Of a stretch of DNA of 64,000 nucleotides, positions 21,977 through 31,816 are shown in pieces (within the stretch, counting starts at the first letter, position 1; every line of letters starts with the position of its first letter). Where the stretch lies: contig JAKFGP010000058.1 of assembly GCA_021502835.1 (NCBI GenBank), positions 186,001-250,000 on the forward strand. Reading direction: 5' to 3'. The position numbers and the translations under genes are program-made. The notes under the pieces were generated by a model. That model was not told the DNA's origin, ran no database searches, and saw nothing but the letters and a program-made list of their open reading frames with translations. The DNA is from Streptomyces thinghirensis (GTDB lineage Bacteria; Actinomycetota; Actinomycetia; Streptomycetales; Streptomycetaceae).

Positions 21977-22400
21977 CTATCGTAGTGCCGAGCCTCGAGG
22001 ATGTTGCCGTCCGGGTCGCCGAAGTAGAAGCTGCGCCGGGCCGGGCCTCGGGCGCCGTAGAGTCGTACGCCAGGTCCGAGACCGTGATGGCCTGCTCTTC
22101 AAGTCGGGCGCGCAGTGCCTCGAGTCGTGCGGTGACAGCGACAGGCAGATGTGGTTGACGGGATGGCCCGCACTGCCGTCGGCACCGGGACCACTCGCAT
22201 GCGTTCCGCCAGGAGTGTGGCGCCAGGTCGAGGATGGTCTCGTCGTTGAGGCGCACGGAGGGGAAGCTCACGGTCCCCGCGGTGTACTCGGTGACCCGCA
22301 GGGGCTCCAGCCCCAGGGTCTTCTCGTAGAAACGGGCAGCGGCGACCGGGTCGCGTACCCAGAGAACGACATGGTCGAGACGTGTCGTGTTGTGCGTCAT
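21977..22400 (-). CDS. VOC-superfamily (glyoxalase-like) protein
   Basis: A small metal-binding vicinal-oxygen-chelate protein of about 140 residues. Seen: RLDHVVLWVRDPVAAARFYE, KTLGLEPLRVTEYTAGTVSF, RLNDETILDLAPHS, then after a shift near 22205 the His/Glu-containing half HLPVAVTARLEALRARLEEQ and YFGDPDGNILEARHY with the last metal ligand Glu. The start taken is the ATG at 22400 (MTHNTTRLDHV); an in-frame ATG at 22424 adds eight residues. The stop is uncertain: with one base error the TAG at 21977-21979 directly follows EARHYD. It is convergent with ogt. Confidence 0.85.
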
Positions 22401-22518
22401 GGTGCCCAGGCTCGTGGTCTTCATGGTGGGCCGCAAGACTGCGCCGGGGTCCGTAGAGGGGTTTGGCCGGTCTCGCCCGCCAGAGATGAGGGAGAACCGA
22501 CGGACAGGAGGCAGGCGC

Positions 22519-23446
22519 GTGATGCTGATGGTGTCGGAAGAGGTACGGGCGGCGATCGACGCGCGTCACCCCGTGGTGGCGCTGGAGTCCACGATCATCG
22601 CGCACGGGCTGCCGCGCCCGCGCAATCTGCTGGTGGCGCGTGAGCTGGAGGAGACCGTACGGCAGGAGGGCGCCATACCGGCGACCATCGCCGTGCTGGA
22701 CGAGCGGCCCCATGTCGGCCTGGACAAGGAGCAGCTGGAGCGGGTCGCGAACGGGACGGCATCCGCAAGCTGGCGGCACCTGCGACCTGCCGCTCGCGGT
22801 GGCCGCCGGGGCGAGCGGGGCGACCAACCGTCTCGGCGACCGCCCAGCTGGCGGCCCTGGCGGGCGTCCGGGTGTTCGCCACCGGCGGGCTGGGCGGCGT
22901 GCACCGGGAGTGGACGGTGACGCAGGACGAGTCGGCCGACCTCGGCGTGCTGGCACGCACCCGCATCACGGTGGTCTGCGCGGGCGTGAAGTCCATCCTG
23001 GACGTGCGCCGGCGACCCTGCAACGGCTGGAGACGCTGGGTGTCGCGGTGGCCGGTTACGGTACGGACCGCTTCCCCGGTTCTACCTGTCAGACTCGGGG
23101 CATCCGGTGGACTGGACGCACTGGACACCCCGGAGCAGGTGGCGACGGTCACGCGGGCGCAGGACGCGCTCGGCGAGGGCCGCGGTCCGCGCTCGTGGTC
23201 CTCTCGCCATCCCGTCCCCGAGGGAGGAGCAACTCGATCCCGCGCTGCACGCGCGGGTGCTCCTCACGACGCGCTGCACGCCTGCGAGAGGCGGGGGTCT
23301 ACGGGCTGAGCGGTCCACGCGCCGGTTCCTGCTCGACTACCTGGTACGGCACACCGACGGGGCCTCGCTGAGCGCCAACCTGGCTGCGGTGCGCGCGAAC
23401 GTGCGGCTGGCGGCCCCGCGTCGCGGCGGCCTGGGCCGAAGTATGA
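22519..23446 (+). CDS. psuG: Pseudouridine-5'-phosphate glycosidase
   Basis: Reversibly splits pseudouridine 5'-phosphate into uracil and ribose 5-phosphate, part of RNA-modified nucleoside breakdown. Seen: [20 protein letters not shown] near the N-terminus, [66 protein letters not shown] after a shift, and the C-terminal [22 protein letters not shown]. The GTG at 22519 lies seven bases after AGGAGG; an ATG at 22522 is adjacent. Shifts lie near 22760, 22790, 22840, 23010, 23080, 23125, 23185 and 23310. The stop TGA (23444-23446) overlaps the ATG of the kinase gene by ATGA, so the two are translated together. Confidence 0.93.
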
Positions 23447-24364
23447 CCACCGGGCCGGGCGGCGCGCTGCTGGTCGTCGGGGACGTCGTCACGGACGGCG
23501 TCGCCCGGCACCGGGGCCGCTGGCCTCCGGCACGGACACGGCCGCCTCGATCCGCCGGCTGCCCGGTGGGGCGGGGCCAACGTGGCCTGCTGGGCCGCGT
23601 ACGGCGAGTGCCGGGACGTACGGCTGCTGGGCGGGTCGGTACCGACGCGGCGGCCTGGCACGAGCGTGAGCTGGTGACCCGTGGTGTACGTCCTCTTCTG
23701 GTCGTCGACGAGGCGGCACCGACGGGGGACGGTGATCTGCCTGGTCGACACGGGCGCCTCGGCCGAGCGGACGTTCCTGACGGACAGCGGGGCGTCGCTG
23801 CGGCTCGGACCCGACGACTGGTCGGACACGCTGCTCGACGGCGTCGCCCGGCTGCACCTGTCGGGCTACCTCCTGTTCTCGGAGCCGGGCCGCGCCCTGG
23901 TGCCGGTCGCCCTGGCCGCGGCACACGCGCTTGGGGTGCCGGTCAGCCTGGACCCGGCGCTCGGCCGGGCCCTCACCGAGCTGGGCGTCGACTGCTTCCT
24001 GGACCTGATCGAGGGGTGGACGCCGCTGCCCAGCCGACGAGGCGTGCCTGCTCACCGGGCTGCCCGACGCGGCGGACGCCGCGGCCAAGCTGAGCCGGCT
24101 CGTCCCGTTGGTGATCGCCAAGCAGGGTGCGGAGGGGCCCTGGTGGCCCGGTCCGGCACCGTGTCGTGCGTGTCCCCGCCGGCCCGGCGCGTCGCCGCGG
24201 GACAGTACGGGCGCCGGTGACGCCTCCACCGGCGCGTTCCTCCGCCGCACTGCCCTGCGGGCGCGGGGCCCGGAGGAGGCGACGGCTGCGGGGTGCCGGG
24301 CGGGGAGCGCGGGCGGTCGAACGGATGGGCGGGAGGCCTCCACGGGCCAGCGGACCGGCCGTAG
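23443..24364 (+). CDS. psuK: PfkB-family kinase, probable pseudouridine kinase
   Basis: Ribokinase-fold kinase coupled to psuG by an ATGA overlap. It should phosphorylate pseudouridine to the substrate of PsuG. Seen: ALLVVGDVVTDGVARHRGPL, the substrate loop LPGGAGANVACWAAYGEC, VRLLGRVGTDAAAWHERELV, HLSGYLLFSEPGRALVPVAL, LVIAKQGAEG and the signature DSTGAGDASTGAFLAALLRG with the GAGD motif and catalytic Asp. Shifts near 23520, 23575, 23640, 23725, 24020, 24140 and 24250 break the reading. The stop is uncertain; TAG at 24362-24364 is the first in the fitting frame. The pseudouridine specificity is inferred from the neighbour, not from the protein. Confidence 0.82.
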
Positions 24365-24402
24365 GCAGGTGTGTGGGGAGAGGGAGAGAGGGGACGCTGG
24401 TG

Positions 24403-24426
24403 CGGCCGGGGCAGACGTCCCGGCCG
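24403..24426. terminator. Hairpin between convergent psuK and methyltransferase genes
   Basis: An 8-bp stem CGGCCGGG/CCCGGCCG (24403-24410 with 24419-24426) closes an 8-base loop between two convergent genes. It probably stops both. Confidence 0.6.
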
Positions 24427-24441
24427 GCCGGGGCCCGCTCC

Positions 24442-25233
24442 CTACGCCTTGCGGCCCCACGCCGAGATCATCGGAGCCGTCGCGAGGTCCATCCCGCCGG
24501 ACGCGATGTTCGCGAGGTGGCGGTCGATGTCCTCGTGGCCGGCTACCCCGGCGCCGACCAGCTGGTCGCGGACCTGACGGACCGTCGCGGACTCCAGGGC
24601 GGCGCACGCGGGTGAGGTGACGGGGAAGTAGGCATCGGCCTCCACCTGGCGCAGCCCGGCCTCCCGCAGCAGACGCGGGAGCCGACGGCCGTAGGAGAGA
24701 TCGGCGCCGCGATGGGCCAGCAGTTGACGGAAGTCGTGCCGCAGCCGGTTCGCCAGCTGCTGCTCGGGACCGTGCTCGTCGGGACAGAGCAGGGGCTGCA
24801 GCGCGGGGTCGGCGTCCTCGACCAGGAGGCGGCCGCCGGGACGCAGGGCCTTGACCATCGAGCGCAACGCCCTCTCCCGGTCCGGGACATGGACGAGCAC
24901 GAGCCGGGCGTGCACCAGGTCGAACCCTTCCCCCGGCGGGTCCTCGGCGCCCACGTCGTGCACGCGCACCTCGACCGGAGGCCGGCCGGCCGGAGCGACC
25001 CGAGAGGTGTCGATGTCGGTCGCGAGGACCCTGCCGGTCGGTCCCACCCCTCTTGGCCAGCCAGGAGACCACCGAGGTGCCTCCGGCCCCGACCTCCCAG
25101 CAGCGCCAGCTGGTCCGGCGCCGAGCGTCCGGAGGTGCCGGAACGTCGTGGGTCGAAGAGGTGGCGAAGGCTTCGGGCGCTCCGCCGCCTCGGCCTGCCG
25201 GTTGTCGAGGAGGTATCCGTCGGTTCGCGTCAT
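24442..25233 (-). CDS. Class I SAM-dependent methyltransferase
   Basis: About 264 residues. A Rossmann methyltransferase with LDPTTFRHLRTLG-type lead-in, the SAM-binding loop (GAGGTSVVSWLAKR after frame correction), VGPTGRVLATDIDTSRV for motif II, VEVRVHDVGAEDPPGEGFDL, VHARLVLVHVPDRERALRSM and LRPGGRLLVEDADPALQPLL for motif III. The C-terminal part ends ASGGMDLATAPMISAWGRKA. The start is the ATG at 25233. Shifts cluster at 25060-25165, just over motif I, so the fingerprint is less certain there. Substrate unknown; it stands alone. Confidence 0.85.
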   Translation of the reverse strand: MTRTDGYLLDNRQAEAAERPKPSPPLRPTTFRHLRTLGAGPAGAAGRSGPEAPRWSPGWPRGVGPTGRVLATDIDTSRVAPAGRPPVEVRVHDVGAEDPPGEGFDLVHARLVLVHVPDRERALRSMVKALRPGGRLLVEDADPALQPLLCPDEHGPEQQLANRLRHDFRQLLAHRGADLSYGRRLPRLLREAGLRQVEADAYFPVTSPACAALESATVRQVRDQLVGAGVAGHEDIDRHLANIASGGMDLATAPMISAWGRKA

Positions 25234-25467
25234 GCGGCGATCATCCCAGTTGTCCGGCTTGCCTCAAGCGGTCGACGCTCCGGCGCGGCGGCCCTCGGGG
25301 GCGGCCGGGTCGATGTGCGTCCGCGTCCGAACGCCCTGTCCACAGCCGGGGAACAAAGCGGAACGCTCCGTACCCACAGGCTCGTCCGCGGCTGACGCCG
25401 GCCTGGCAGACTGGCTCGCCAAGGCGCGGGAAGCACGGCGCGAGGGGACCCACGCGAGGAGACACGG

Positions 25468-26577
25468 ATGACGATGGCAGGGAATCTGCTGGAAGGTCAC
25501 GGGCCTCGAGGGGTCGGCGGCCTCCTGGAAGGTGGCCCGGCTGGCCCGGCGGCGCCCGCGTGTGGACCTGAGCCATCCCGCCCGCTCCCCCGCTGGGTTC
25601 CTCGGTGGTGAACTGCGTGACCTACCGGGACGGCGTCCGCACTCCCGGAGGGCGGTGATCCAGTCGACGCGGTGAAGCGGATGCGGGGGCGAGGGGTGGT
25701 TTCGTCTGGCTCTTGGCCTGCACGAGCCCACGGACCACGAGTTCGTGGGTGTCGCGGACCTCTTCGACCTGCACCCGCTGGCGGTCGAGGACGCGATCGA
25801 GGCCCACCAGCGCCCCAAGGTGGAGCGGTACGGGAGACGCTCTTCGCCGTGTTCAAGACGGTCTGCTACGTGGAGCACGAGGAGCTCACGGCAACGAGCG
25901 AGGTGGTGAGCACCGGCGAGATCATGGTGTTCGTCGGCCAGGACTTCGTGATCACCGTGCGGCACGGGCGGCACGGCTCGCTGGGACCGTTGCGGGAAGG
26001 GCTGGAGGCCGATCCCGCGCAGCTCGCCAAGGGGCCGTCCGCTGTGCTGCACGCGATCGCGGACCACGTGGTGGACGAGTTCCCTGAGTGTCATCGAGGC
26101 GGTCCAGGCGGACATCGACCAGGTCGAGACGGAAGTGTTCGCGGAGCACGGCGCGCGGGTCGATCCCGGGGCGGATCTATCAGCTCAAGCGTGAACTGCT
26201 GGAACTGCGGCGGGCGGTGGTACCGCTCGGCCGGCCGCTGGAGGAGCTGGCCACACGGCCGGTCCGAGTGGTGGATCCGGAGATACAGGCCTACTTCCGC
26301 GATGTCGCCGACCATCTGCTGGCGGGCCACGGAGCAGCTCGCGGCGTTCGACGAACTGCTCAACTCCATCCTCCATTATCTGGCCCGGGGTGACGGTCGC
26401 GCAGAACGAGGACATGCGGAAGATCACCGCCTGGGCCGCGATCGTCGCGGTACCCACGATGGTCTGCGGGGTGTACGGCATACTTCGACCACATGCCCGG
26501 CTGCGGTACACGTCCCGTCAGCGATACCTCGCGTGCTGGCACCGCACCGGGGCTTCCGGCGCAACGGCTGGCTCTGA
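25468..26577 (+). CDS. corA: CorA-type magnesium/cobalt transporter
   Basis: Pentameric Mg2+ channel of about 370 residues. The N-terminal cytoplasmic funnel shows LHEPTDHEFVGVADLFDLHP, LAVEDAIEAHQRPKVERYG, ETLFAVFKTVCYVEHEE, GEIMVFVGQDFVITVRHG, then the long stalk helix IEAVQADIDQVETEVFAE, QLKRELLELRRAVVPLGRPL and VTVAQNEDMRKITAWAAIVA leading into TM1. The pore signature should be GMN after VCGVYG; here two bases appear missing (GGCATACTTC), and the second membrane helix before HRGFRRNGWL is about 25-30 bases too short. ATG at 25468 with GAGGAG six bases ahead. Shifts also near 25490, 25550, 25610, 25650, 25835, 26085, 26165, 26330 and 26390. Confidence 0.9.
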
Positions 26578-26607
26578 CGGCGGTCCAGGCCGCTCGGGCC
26601 GAGAAGC

Positions 26608-27266
26608 TCATGGTCTGCCGTGGCACGCCCCCGCGTCAGCCGTTCCACGCGGATGCCGTGGATCGTCGGCGCGCACGAGGACGTCGGCGGTGCCGGAGGG
26701 GTCGGTCTCGTCCGCGTAGCGCTCGAAGGCGGGCAGCGTCCAGTGCTCGGCCTCGGGGGTGCGGCGGCGCAGTCGCCGGGGCCGGAGGACCAGATGGACG
26801 CTCAGGTCGAGGGGGAACCAGTGGCGCAGCAGGAAGGGGCCGTGCAGCAGCAGGGCGCCGCCGGGTGGGGAGGCGGACGGTGGAGCTGCGGGTGGCGCGG
26901 TCGGTGACCGGGTCCCACAGGTAGGGCAGAACGCGCCCGTCGCCACCTGGCCCGAGGGGTCGAAGACCTCGCGCCACAGAGCGCCGGTGTCGTGCCAGCC
27001 GTTGTAGTAGGACTCGACGTCCTGATGCCCGTACTCGAGGCGGAGGGAGGCGGGGCGCAGGAAGCCCTCCGTCCCGACGACGAGGGAGGGGCGGCCGCGC
27101 ACGCGCAGCGCTCCCGAGACCCGCTCCGCGAGATCGCCGGGGCGGGCTGCCGGGCGCCGTCGAAGGCGACGCGCGGCCAGGCACTGCCGTCGGCGGGTTC
27201 GAGGTCGAGCAGGCGCTCGGCGAGCAGGTCGCCGAGCCTGTCCCAGGTGATCGCTTCCAGTCGCAC
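26608..27266 (-). CDS. Uridine-kinase-like protein without a visible P-loop
   Basis: About 220 residues. The arrangement follows the Streptomyces uridine kinase-like family: WDRLGDLLAERLLDLEPADG, PRVAFDGADAA.., FLRPASLRLEYGHQDVESYY, NGWHDTGALWREVFDPSG, LPYLWDPVTDRATRSS, ALLLHGPFLLRHWFPLDLSV HLVL and WTLPAFERYADETDPSGTAD VLVRADDPRHP. The place where a GxxxxGKS/T motif should stand (after VAFDGA) holds RPGDLAERV instead, so nucleotide binding of the usual kind is doubtful. GTG start at 27266, TGA at 26608-26610. Shifts near 27150, 26930 and 26850. Convergent with corA with only 30 bp between stops. Confidence 0.75.
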
Positions 27267-27430
27267 CTGCCCATGATGCGTCAGCCAACCGGTCCGCCCG
27301 CCTGGACGCTCGCGCATGCGCTCGCGCCGGTCGGCTATGGTCACCGTGCCCGTGCGGAGGTTGACTTGGGGTGATCGATGGCCGACGGTGCCGAGCGGGC
27401 ATCGACGCGACGGGTGGGAGTTGAAGCGAC

Positions 27431-27911
27431 ATGATCGACGGACCGTACTTCGTACTGACGGTGCTGGGTGTGCTCGGGACCGGTCGACGGCCGGCGCCTT
27501 CTGCGCGTTCTCGACCTTCGTCATGCGGGGGCTCGCGGCGCTGCCGCCCGCGCAGGGAGTCGCCGCGATGAACGCGATCAACACCGACGCGCGTGCGGCC
27601 GGCCTTCATGCTCGTCTTCCTGGGGACGGCGGTGCTGACCGCGGTGATCGCCGTGGTGACGTTCGTGCTGTGGCCGGACGGGGCCGCGGTGGAGCTGCTG
27701 CTGGGCAGCGCGCTGTACCTGTTCGGGTCGTTCGGGGTGACCGCGGCCGCCAATGTGCCGCGCAACACCGCGCTGCTCCGGCTGGAGCCGGGTACCGCGG
27801 AGGGCGGCCGCCCAGTGGCCCTCGTACGTGCGCGAGTGGACGGCGTGGAACCACGTACGCACGGTCGCCTCGGCCGCGGCGGCGTCGGCGTACGTGCTGG
27901 CCCTCGCCTGA
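27431..27911 (+). CDS. DUF1772 (anthrone oxygenase-like) membrane protein
   Basis: About 160 residues with four hydrophobic helices: MIDGPYFVLTVLGVLGTGS, GVAAMNAINTDAVRPAFMLV, FLGTAVLTAVIAVVTFVLWP, LLLGSALYLFGSFGVTAAAN. The conserved NVPRN motif and the final EWTAWNHVRTVASAAAASAY helix identify DUF1772. Members include anthrone oxygenases, but most are of unknown role. ATG at 27431 with GGGAG ten bases ahead. Shifts near 27480, 27598 and 27812. Confidence 0.82.
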
Positions 27912-28077
27912 AGACCCGCCGCCGCCTCGCCCTGGGGCGGGCGCCGCCACGGCCGGGACACCGTGGGCGCGGAGCCGTCCGGCGCTCTGCGCGCGGGGCG
28001 GGCCGGGACGTATCGTGGGCCGGAAGAGCGCCGCCCCACGACGCACGGCCTGCCACCCGCACGCAAGGAAGACGGCC

Positions 28078-29569
28078 ATGGCCGATCCCAAGGGTTTCCT
28101 GACCACGCCCCGCGAGGAGTGGCCCCGCAGGCCGGCCGAGGAACGGGTCCGGGACTGGCACGAGGTCCATGTCCCGGGGGCGCTGCTGCCGATCATCGGC
28201 GCCCAGGCCGACCGCTGTATGGACTGCGGTGTCCCCTTCTGCCACGAAGCCTGCCCGCTCGGCAACCTGATCCCGGAGTGGAACGACCTGGTCTCCCGGG
28301 CGGACTGGAGGGCGGCGAGCGAGCGGCTGCACGCCACGAACAACTTCCCCGAGTTCACCGGCCGGTTGTGCCCGGCACCGTGCGAAGGCCGGCTGTGTGC
28401 TCGCCATCAACCAGCCGGCCGTCACCATCAAGAACGTCGAGTGCGCGATCGCCGACAAGGCCTGGGAGGAGGGTTTCACCCCGCCGCGCCCGCCGGACCG
28501 GCTGTCCGGGCGGACGGTGGCGGTGGTCGGTTCGGGGCCCACCGGGCTCGCGGCGGCACAGCAGCTGACCCGGGCCGGGCACACGGTCGCGGTCTACGAG
28601 CGGGACGACCGGATCGGGGGCTGATGCGGTACGGCATCCCCGAGTTCAAGATGGAGAAACGGCACCTGGAGCGGCGCGTCGACCAGATGCGGGCCGAGGG
28701 GACGAAGTTCCGTACGTCGACTGCGGTGGGGCGGGACCTGGCCGCCGGCGAGTTGCGGGCCCGCTACGACGCGGTGGTGATCGCCACCGGCGCGACCGCC
28801 TGGCGGGAACTGGCGGTGCCCGGCCGCGAGCTGGCCGGTGTCCATCAGGCGATGGAGTATCTGCGCTGGCCAACCGGGTGTGCGAGGGCGACCTGGAAGG
28901 CTCCCCTGCTGTCGGCCGCCGGCCTGCACGTCGTCATCGTCGGCGGCGGCGACACGGGGCGCGGACTGTCTCCGGTACCGCGGTGCGGAAGGGGCCGCGT
29001 CCGTGACCCAGCTGGACATCTACGCGCAGCCCGGCGGGGACCGCGACGGGGAGGCCGAGCCCTGGCCGACGTATCCGCTGCTGTACCGGCTGTCGGCCGC
29101 GCACGAGGAGGCACGTGACCTGCGGTCCGCACCGGCGGCGGACGCCGACGCGCGGCTCTTCGCCGCGTCCACGCTCCGACTCTACCGGTGACTCGCAGGG
29201 GCATGTGCGGTCGCTGCACCTGGTCGGTGTGGACGCCGGGCGCCGTCCGCTGCCCGGCACCGAGCGGTCGCTCCGCGCGGACCTCGTCCTCCTCGCCCTG
29301 GGCTCTCCGGGCCGGACCGGGAGGACGGGCTCGTCGAGGACTGGGTCTGCAGACTGGCGCCCCGTGGCACGATCGCCCGGGACCGGGGCTTCGCGACTAA
29401 CGTCCCGGGTGTGTTCGCCGCCGGGGACGCGGCACGCGGGCAGTCGCTGATCGTGTGGGCGATCGCGGAGGGGCGGGCGGTGGCGGCGGCCGTCGACCGC
29501 CACCTGTCGGGCGGCAGTACACGGCTGCCGGCACCGGTCGGCCCGTACGACCGGCCGATGACGGTCTGA
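28078..29569 (+). CDS. gltD: GltD-like NADPH-dependent iron-sulfur oxidoreductase
   Basis: A protein of about 497 residues like the small subunit of glutamate synthase. The N-terminal ferredoxin-like part binds two [4Fe-4S] clusters: [19 protein letters not shown] and [22 protein letters not shown] binding follows in [23 protein letters not shown], then [49 protein letters not shown] for NADPH, and the final [31 protein letters not shown] at 28078 with AAGGA seven bases ahead. Shifts near 28390, 28622, 28868, 28965, 29110, 29180 and 29310. No large subunit gltB is adjacent; it may serve another reductase or a distant gltB. Confidence 0.88.
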
Positions 29570-29691
29570 ACACCCCGCCGCTGCCCGGGTCGCGGCCTAC
29601 GTATCAGTGCTCACGGGTGTTGCATGTTCGTAATAGGTGATCAACTAAGTGCCAAAACAGCTTAAGAACAACAATCAACAGGACCCACGTC

Positions 29692-29971
29692 TCAGGACAG
29701 CAGGAAGTCCGCCTCCCCGCCTTGGCTCCCTCGATGAAGGCCGTCATCTCGGCGGAGGTGTAGATCAGCGCGGGGCCGTCGGGGTCGGTGGACTGACGGA
29801 CTGCGATCCGGCCGTCCGGCGAGCTTCATCGCTTTGAGGCAGTTGCCCCCGTTGCCGCCGCTCCACGGCTTGTGCCAGCCCCTCGCTGCCCAGCTCACGG
29901 GCGGGCATCCCGTTGTAGATCCGCTCGCTGCGGTCCGTGGCGAGCGCTGGGGTTTGATGCGATTCATTCAC
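29692..29971 (-). CDS. DUF397 protein (AbaA-OrfD / BldB-associated type)
   Basis: A small protein of about 90 residues. Seen: RIYNGMPARELGSEGWHKPW, SGGNGGNCLKAMKLA and, after a shift near 29815, GRIAVRQSTDPDGPALIYTS and AEMTAFIEGAKGGEADFLLS. The motif order (W-x-K/P-S..G-N-C..V-x-V-R-x-S-x-D-P-x-G-P-x-L) is DUF397. These proteins are nearly always paired with an XRE/DUF5753 regulator, as here. The start is either the GTG at 29971 or the ATG at 29967; both overlap the stop codon of the regulator, so translation is coupled. The molecular role is unknown; it may act as an antagonist of its partner. Confidence 0.88.
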
Positions 29972-30829
29972 AGCTCCTTGCGGAGATCCCGGAGGATCTC
30001 CTTCGTGCGATGTGCCGTGGCGGCCTGCAGCCGCCATGCGGTCCATGACCTCGAGGTGGGTCGCCACCTCGGCACGCGCGTCGAGGTAGACGGCGCCGGT
30101 CAGGTACTTCGCTGTAGACCATGTCCGGCAGTTCCGGCATGGCGAATCGGAACAGCACGAAGGGCCCGTACGTGCCCGGGTGCGGCCCGTTGGCGAACGG
30201 GGCGACCTGCAGCGTCACATTGGGCAGCTTCGTTGCCTCGAGCAGCCTGTCGATCTGGGCACGCATCACCTCCGGGCCCCCGACGGGGCGGCGCAGCGCG
30301 GTCTCGTCCATGACGACCCACAGCCTGGGCGCGTCCTCACGGTGAGCAGTTCCTGGCGTTGCGTGCGCAGGTCGACGTGGCGCTCGATGTCGTCGGGCCG
30401 GGTCTGCCCGATGGCTCCCGAGCGGAGCACCCACGCGCGTAGTCCTCGGTCTGCAGCAGTCCGGGGACGAAGTGGGGCTCGTAGGAGCGGATCAGGACGG
30501 CCGCGCCCTCCAGGCTGACGTACATGGAGAACCAGCCCGGCAGGATGTCGTGGAAGCGCTGCCACCATCCGGGCTTGTTGGCGTCCTCGGCAAGCCGCAT
30601 GAAGGCGTCGGCCTCGTCGTCCCCCGATGCCGCAGGCGCCTCAGCAGGAGCTGGAGATACGGGATCTTGAAGGCGACCTCGGCCATCTCCATGCGGCGGA
30701 CCGTGGGGGCGACGCGCAGGATGCGGGCGGCTTCCTCGCGCTTGGAGGACCGGCGCGTTCCCGGAGGTCCAGCAGGCGCCGGCCGAGGACGACCTGGCCG
30801 ACCGTCGGCGCGGACCGCGGCTCGCTCAC
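29968..30829 (-). CDS. XRE-family regulator with DUF5753 domain
   Basis: About 287 residues. The N-terminal helix-turn-helix reads TVGQVVLGRRLLDLRERAGL, KREEAARILRVAPATVRRME, MAEVAFKIPYLQLLLKAYGI. The DUF5753 effector domain follows: GWWQRFHDILPGWFSMYVSL EGAAVLIRSYEPHFVPGLLQ TEDYAR, the hallmark L-W-V-V-MDETALRRPVGG, MRAQIDRLLEATKLPNVTLQ, GTYGPFVLFRFAMPELPDMVY. GTG at 30829 with GGAGG six bases upstream. Shifts near 30805, 30762, 30635, 30430, 30338, 30115 and 30025. It overlaps the DUF397 gene and is divergent from an ATPase gene: the layout of abaA/whiJ-like developmental gene sets in Streptomyces. Confidence 0.9.
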
Positions 30830-31004
30830 CGCCCACCTCCTGGAAGAGTCCCGAAGAGTCCCTGTGCCCTTGTGCGGATTACGCCCGGCGGCGCCATTCG
30901 AAGACCTGTTCGAAAGCCTGGGCAGGCCTTCGAGGATTTGAGCGGCGCCGCTCGACGTGCTGTTGCGAGCGCAGTGTGCCACGGCTGTCCAGACCGTCAC
31001 ACAG

Positions 31005-31026
31005 CACTCTGCATTTTTCTAGAGTG
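31005..31026. promoter_or_regulatory. Small dyad between divergent XRE and ATPase genes
   Basis: CACTCT (31005-31010) and AGAGTG (31021-31026) are inverted around a T-rich 10-base centre. It lies 30 bp before the ATPase start and about 180 bp before the XRE start. It is a candidate binding site for the XRE regulator; nothing more can be shown. Confidence 0.4.
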
Positions 31027-31055
31027 ACTCGCAGGTGATTCACGGCGGGGCGATA

Positions 31056-31693
31056 GTGGCAAGCGTGATTCCGTCCGCGCCCTTAGGAACAGACGCCACC
31101 GCTGGCTCCTGGGCCTCGGTGCCGCCATGGGAGCCGGCCTTCGGGGACCGCCGCTGCCGAGCGCCGGTTCCGTCTCGAGCTGGCCGCTCATCCGCCTCCT
31201 CCTCACAGGCCAGACGCCTGGACACGCCGCCCGGTTGAGCGGCTGGTCGGTGTGCGAGGACATCGGCGACACCGGGCGCCCTGGTCGTCTCCGAGCTGGT
31301 GACCAAGCGATCGTGCATACCGCGAGCAGACATAGTGGTGCGAGCTGCACGACGGCACCGACCTGGTCCGCATAGCCGTGCGCGACGAGGGGCTGCGCCC
31401 CCGGTCAGCCCCACCCCTCGGCCGATCAGCAGCTCCGACGACGAGCACGGCAGGGGACTGTTTTCGGGACGCCCTGTGCGACGCCTGCGCCCACGAACAC
31501 GGGCCCGGGCTGCTGGTCTGGGCCGAGCTGCCGCGCAAGGCCGACGGGCCGCGCGACCCGTCGGAGCTCCCACAACGACCTGGGCTGGGGCGCTCGCCCG
31601 AAGCCCGGCCCCGCCGACGGCACGGGTGACGAGGGCGAGGCGGAGGGACGCCGTCGAGAGGCGCGCCGGCGGAACGGGGACCGGAATGGCTAG
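31056..31693 (+). CDS. RsbW-like ATP-binding protein (HATPase_c)
   Basis: A small histidine-kinase-type ATPase without a kinase dimerisation domain, like anti-sigma factors and AbaA-OrfB. Seen after crossing shifts: RFELAAHPASSSQARRL, LSGWSVCEDIGDTGALVVSE, LVTNAIVHTASRH with the N-box Asn, CELHDGTDLVRIAVRDEG with the G1 Asp, and GPGLLVWAELPRKADGP. The start taken is the GTG at 31056. Shifts are frequent (near 31165, 31215, 31280, 31305, 31345, 31400, 31470, 31560). The stop is the TAG at 31691-31693, or the TGA at 31627 in another frame. Divergent from the XRE/DUF397 pair with which it forms a typical group. Confidence 0.8.
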
Positions 31694-31816
31694 TGAGGGC
31701 TGCGTCCGGCATCCGACCGCTCGGTCTGGACACCCCTGGTCCGCCCGCAGCGCGGGCTGACCACCCACGGAGCGCGCCTTCCGCGACACCCCGGCGGGCT
31801 GCCCGTGCCGGACGGC

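Noticed and set aside
26608..28584. A 658-codon minus-strand frame joining the uridine-kinase-like gene to sequence opposite gltD
   Set aside because: Only its last 220 codons match a family; the rest is antisense to DUF1772 and gltD.
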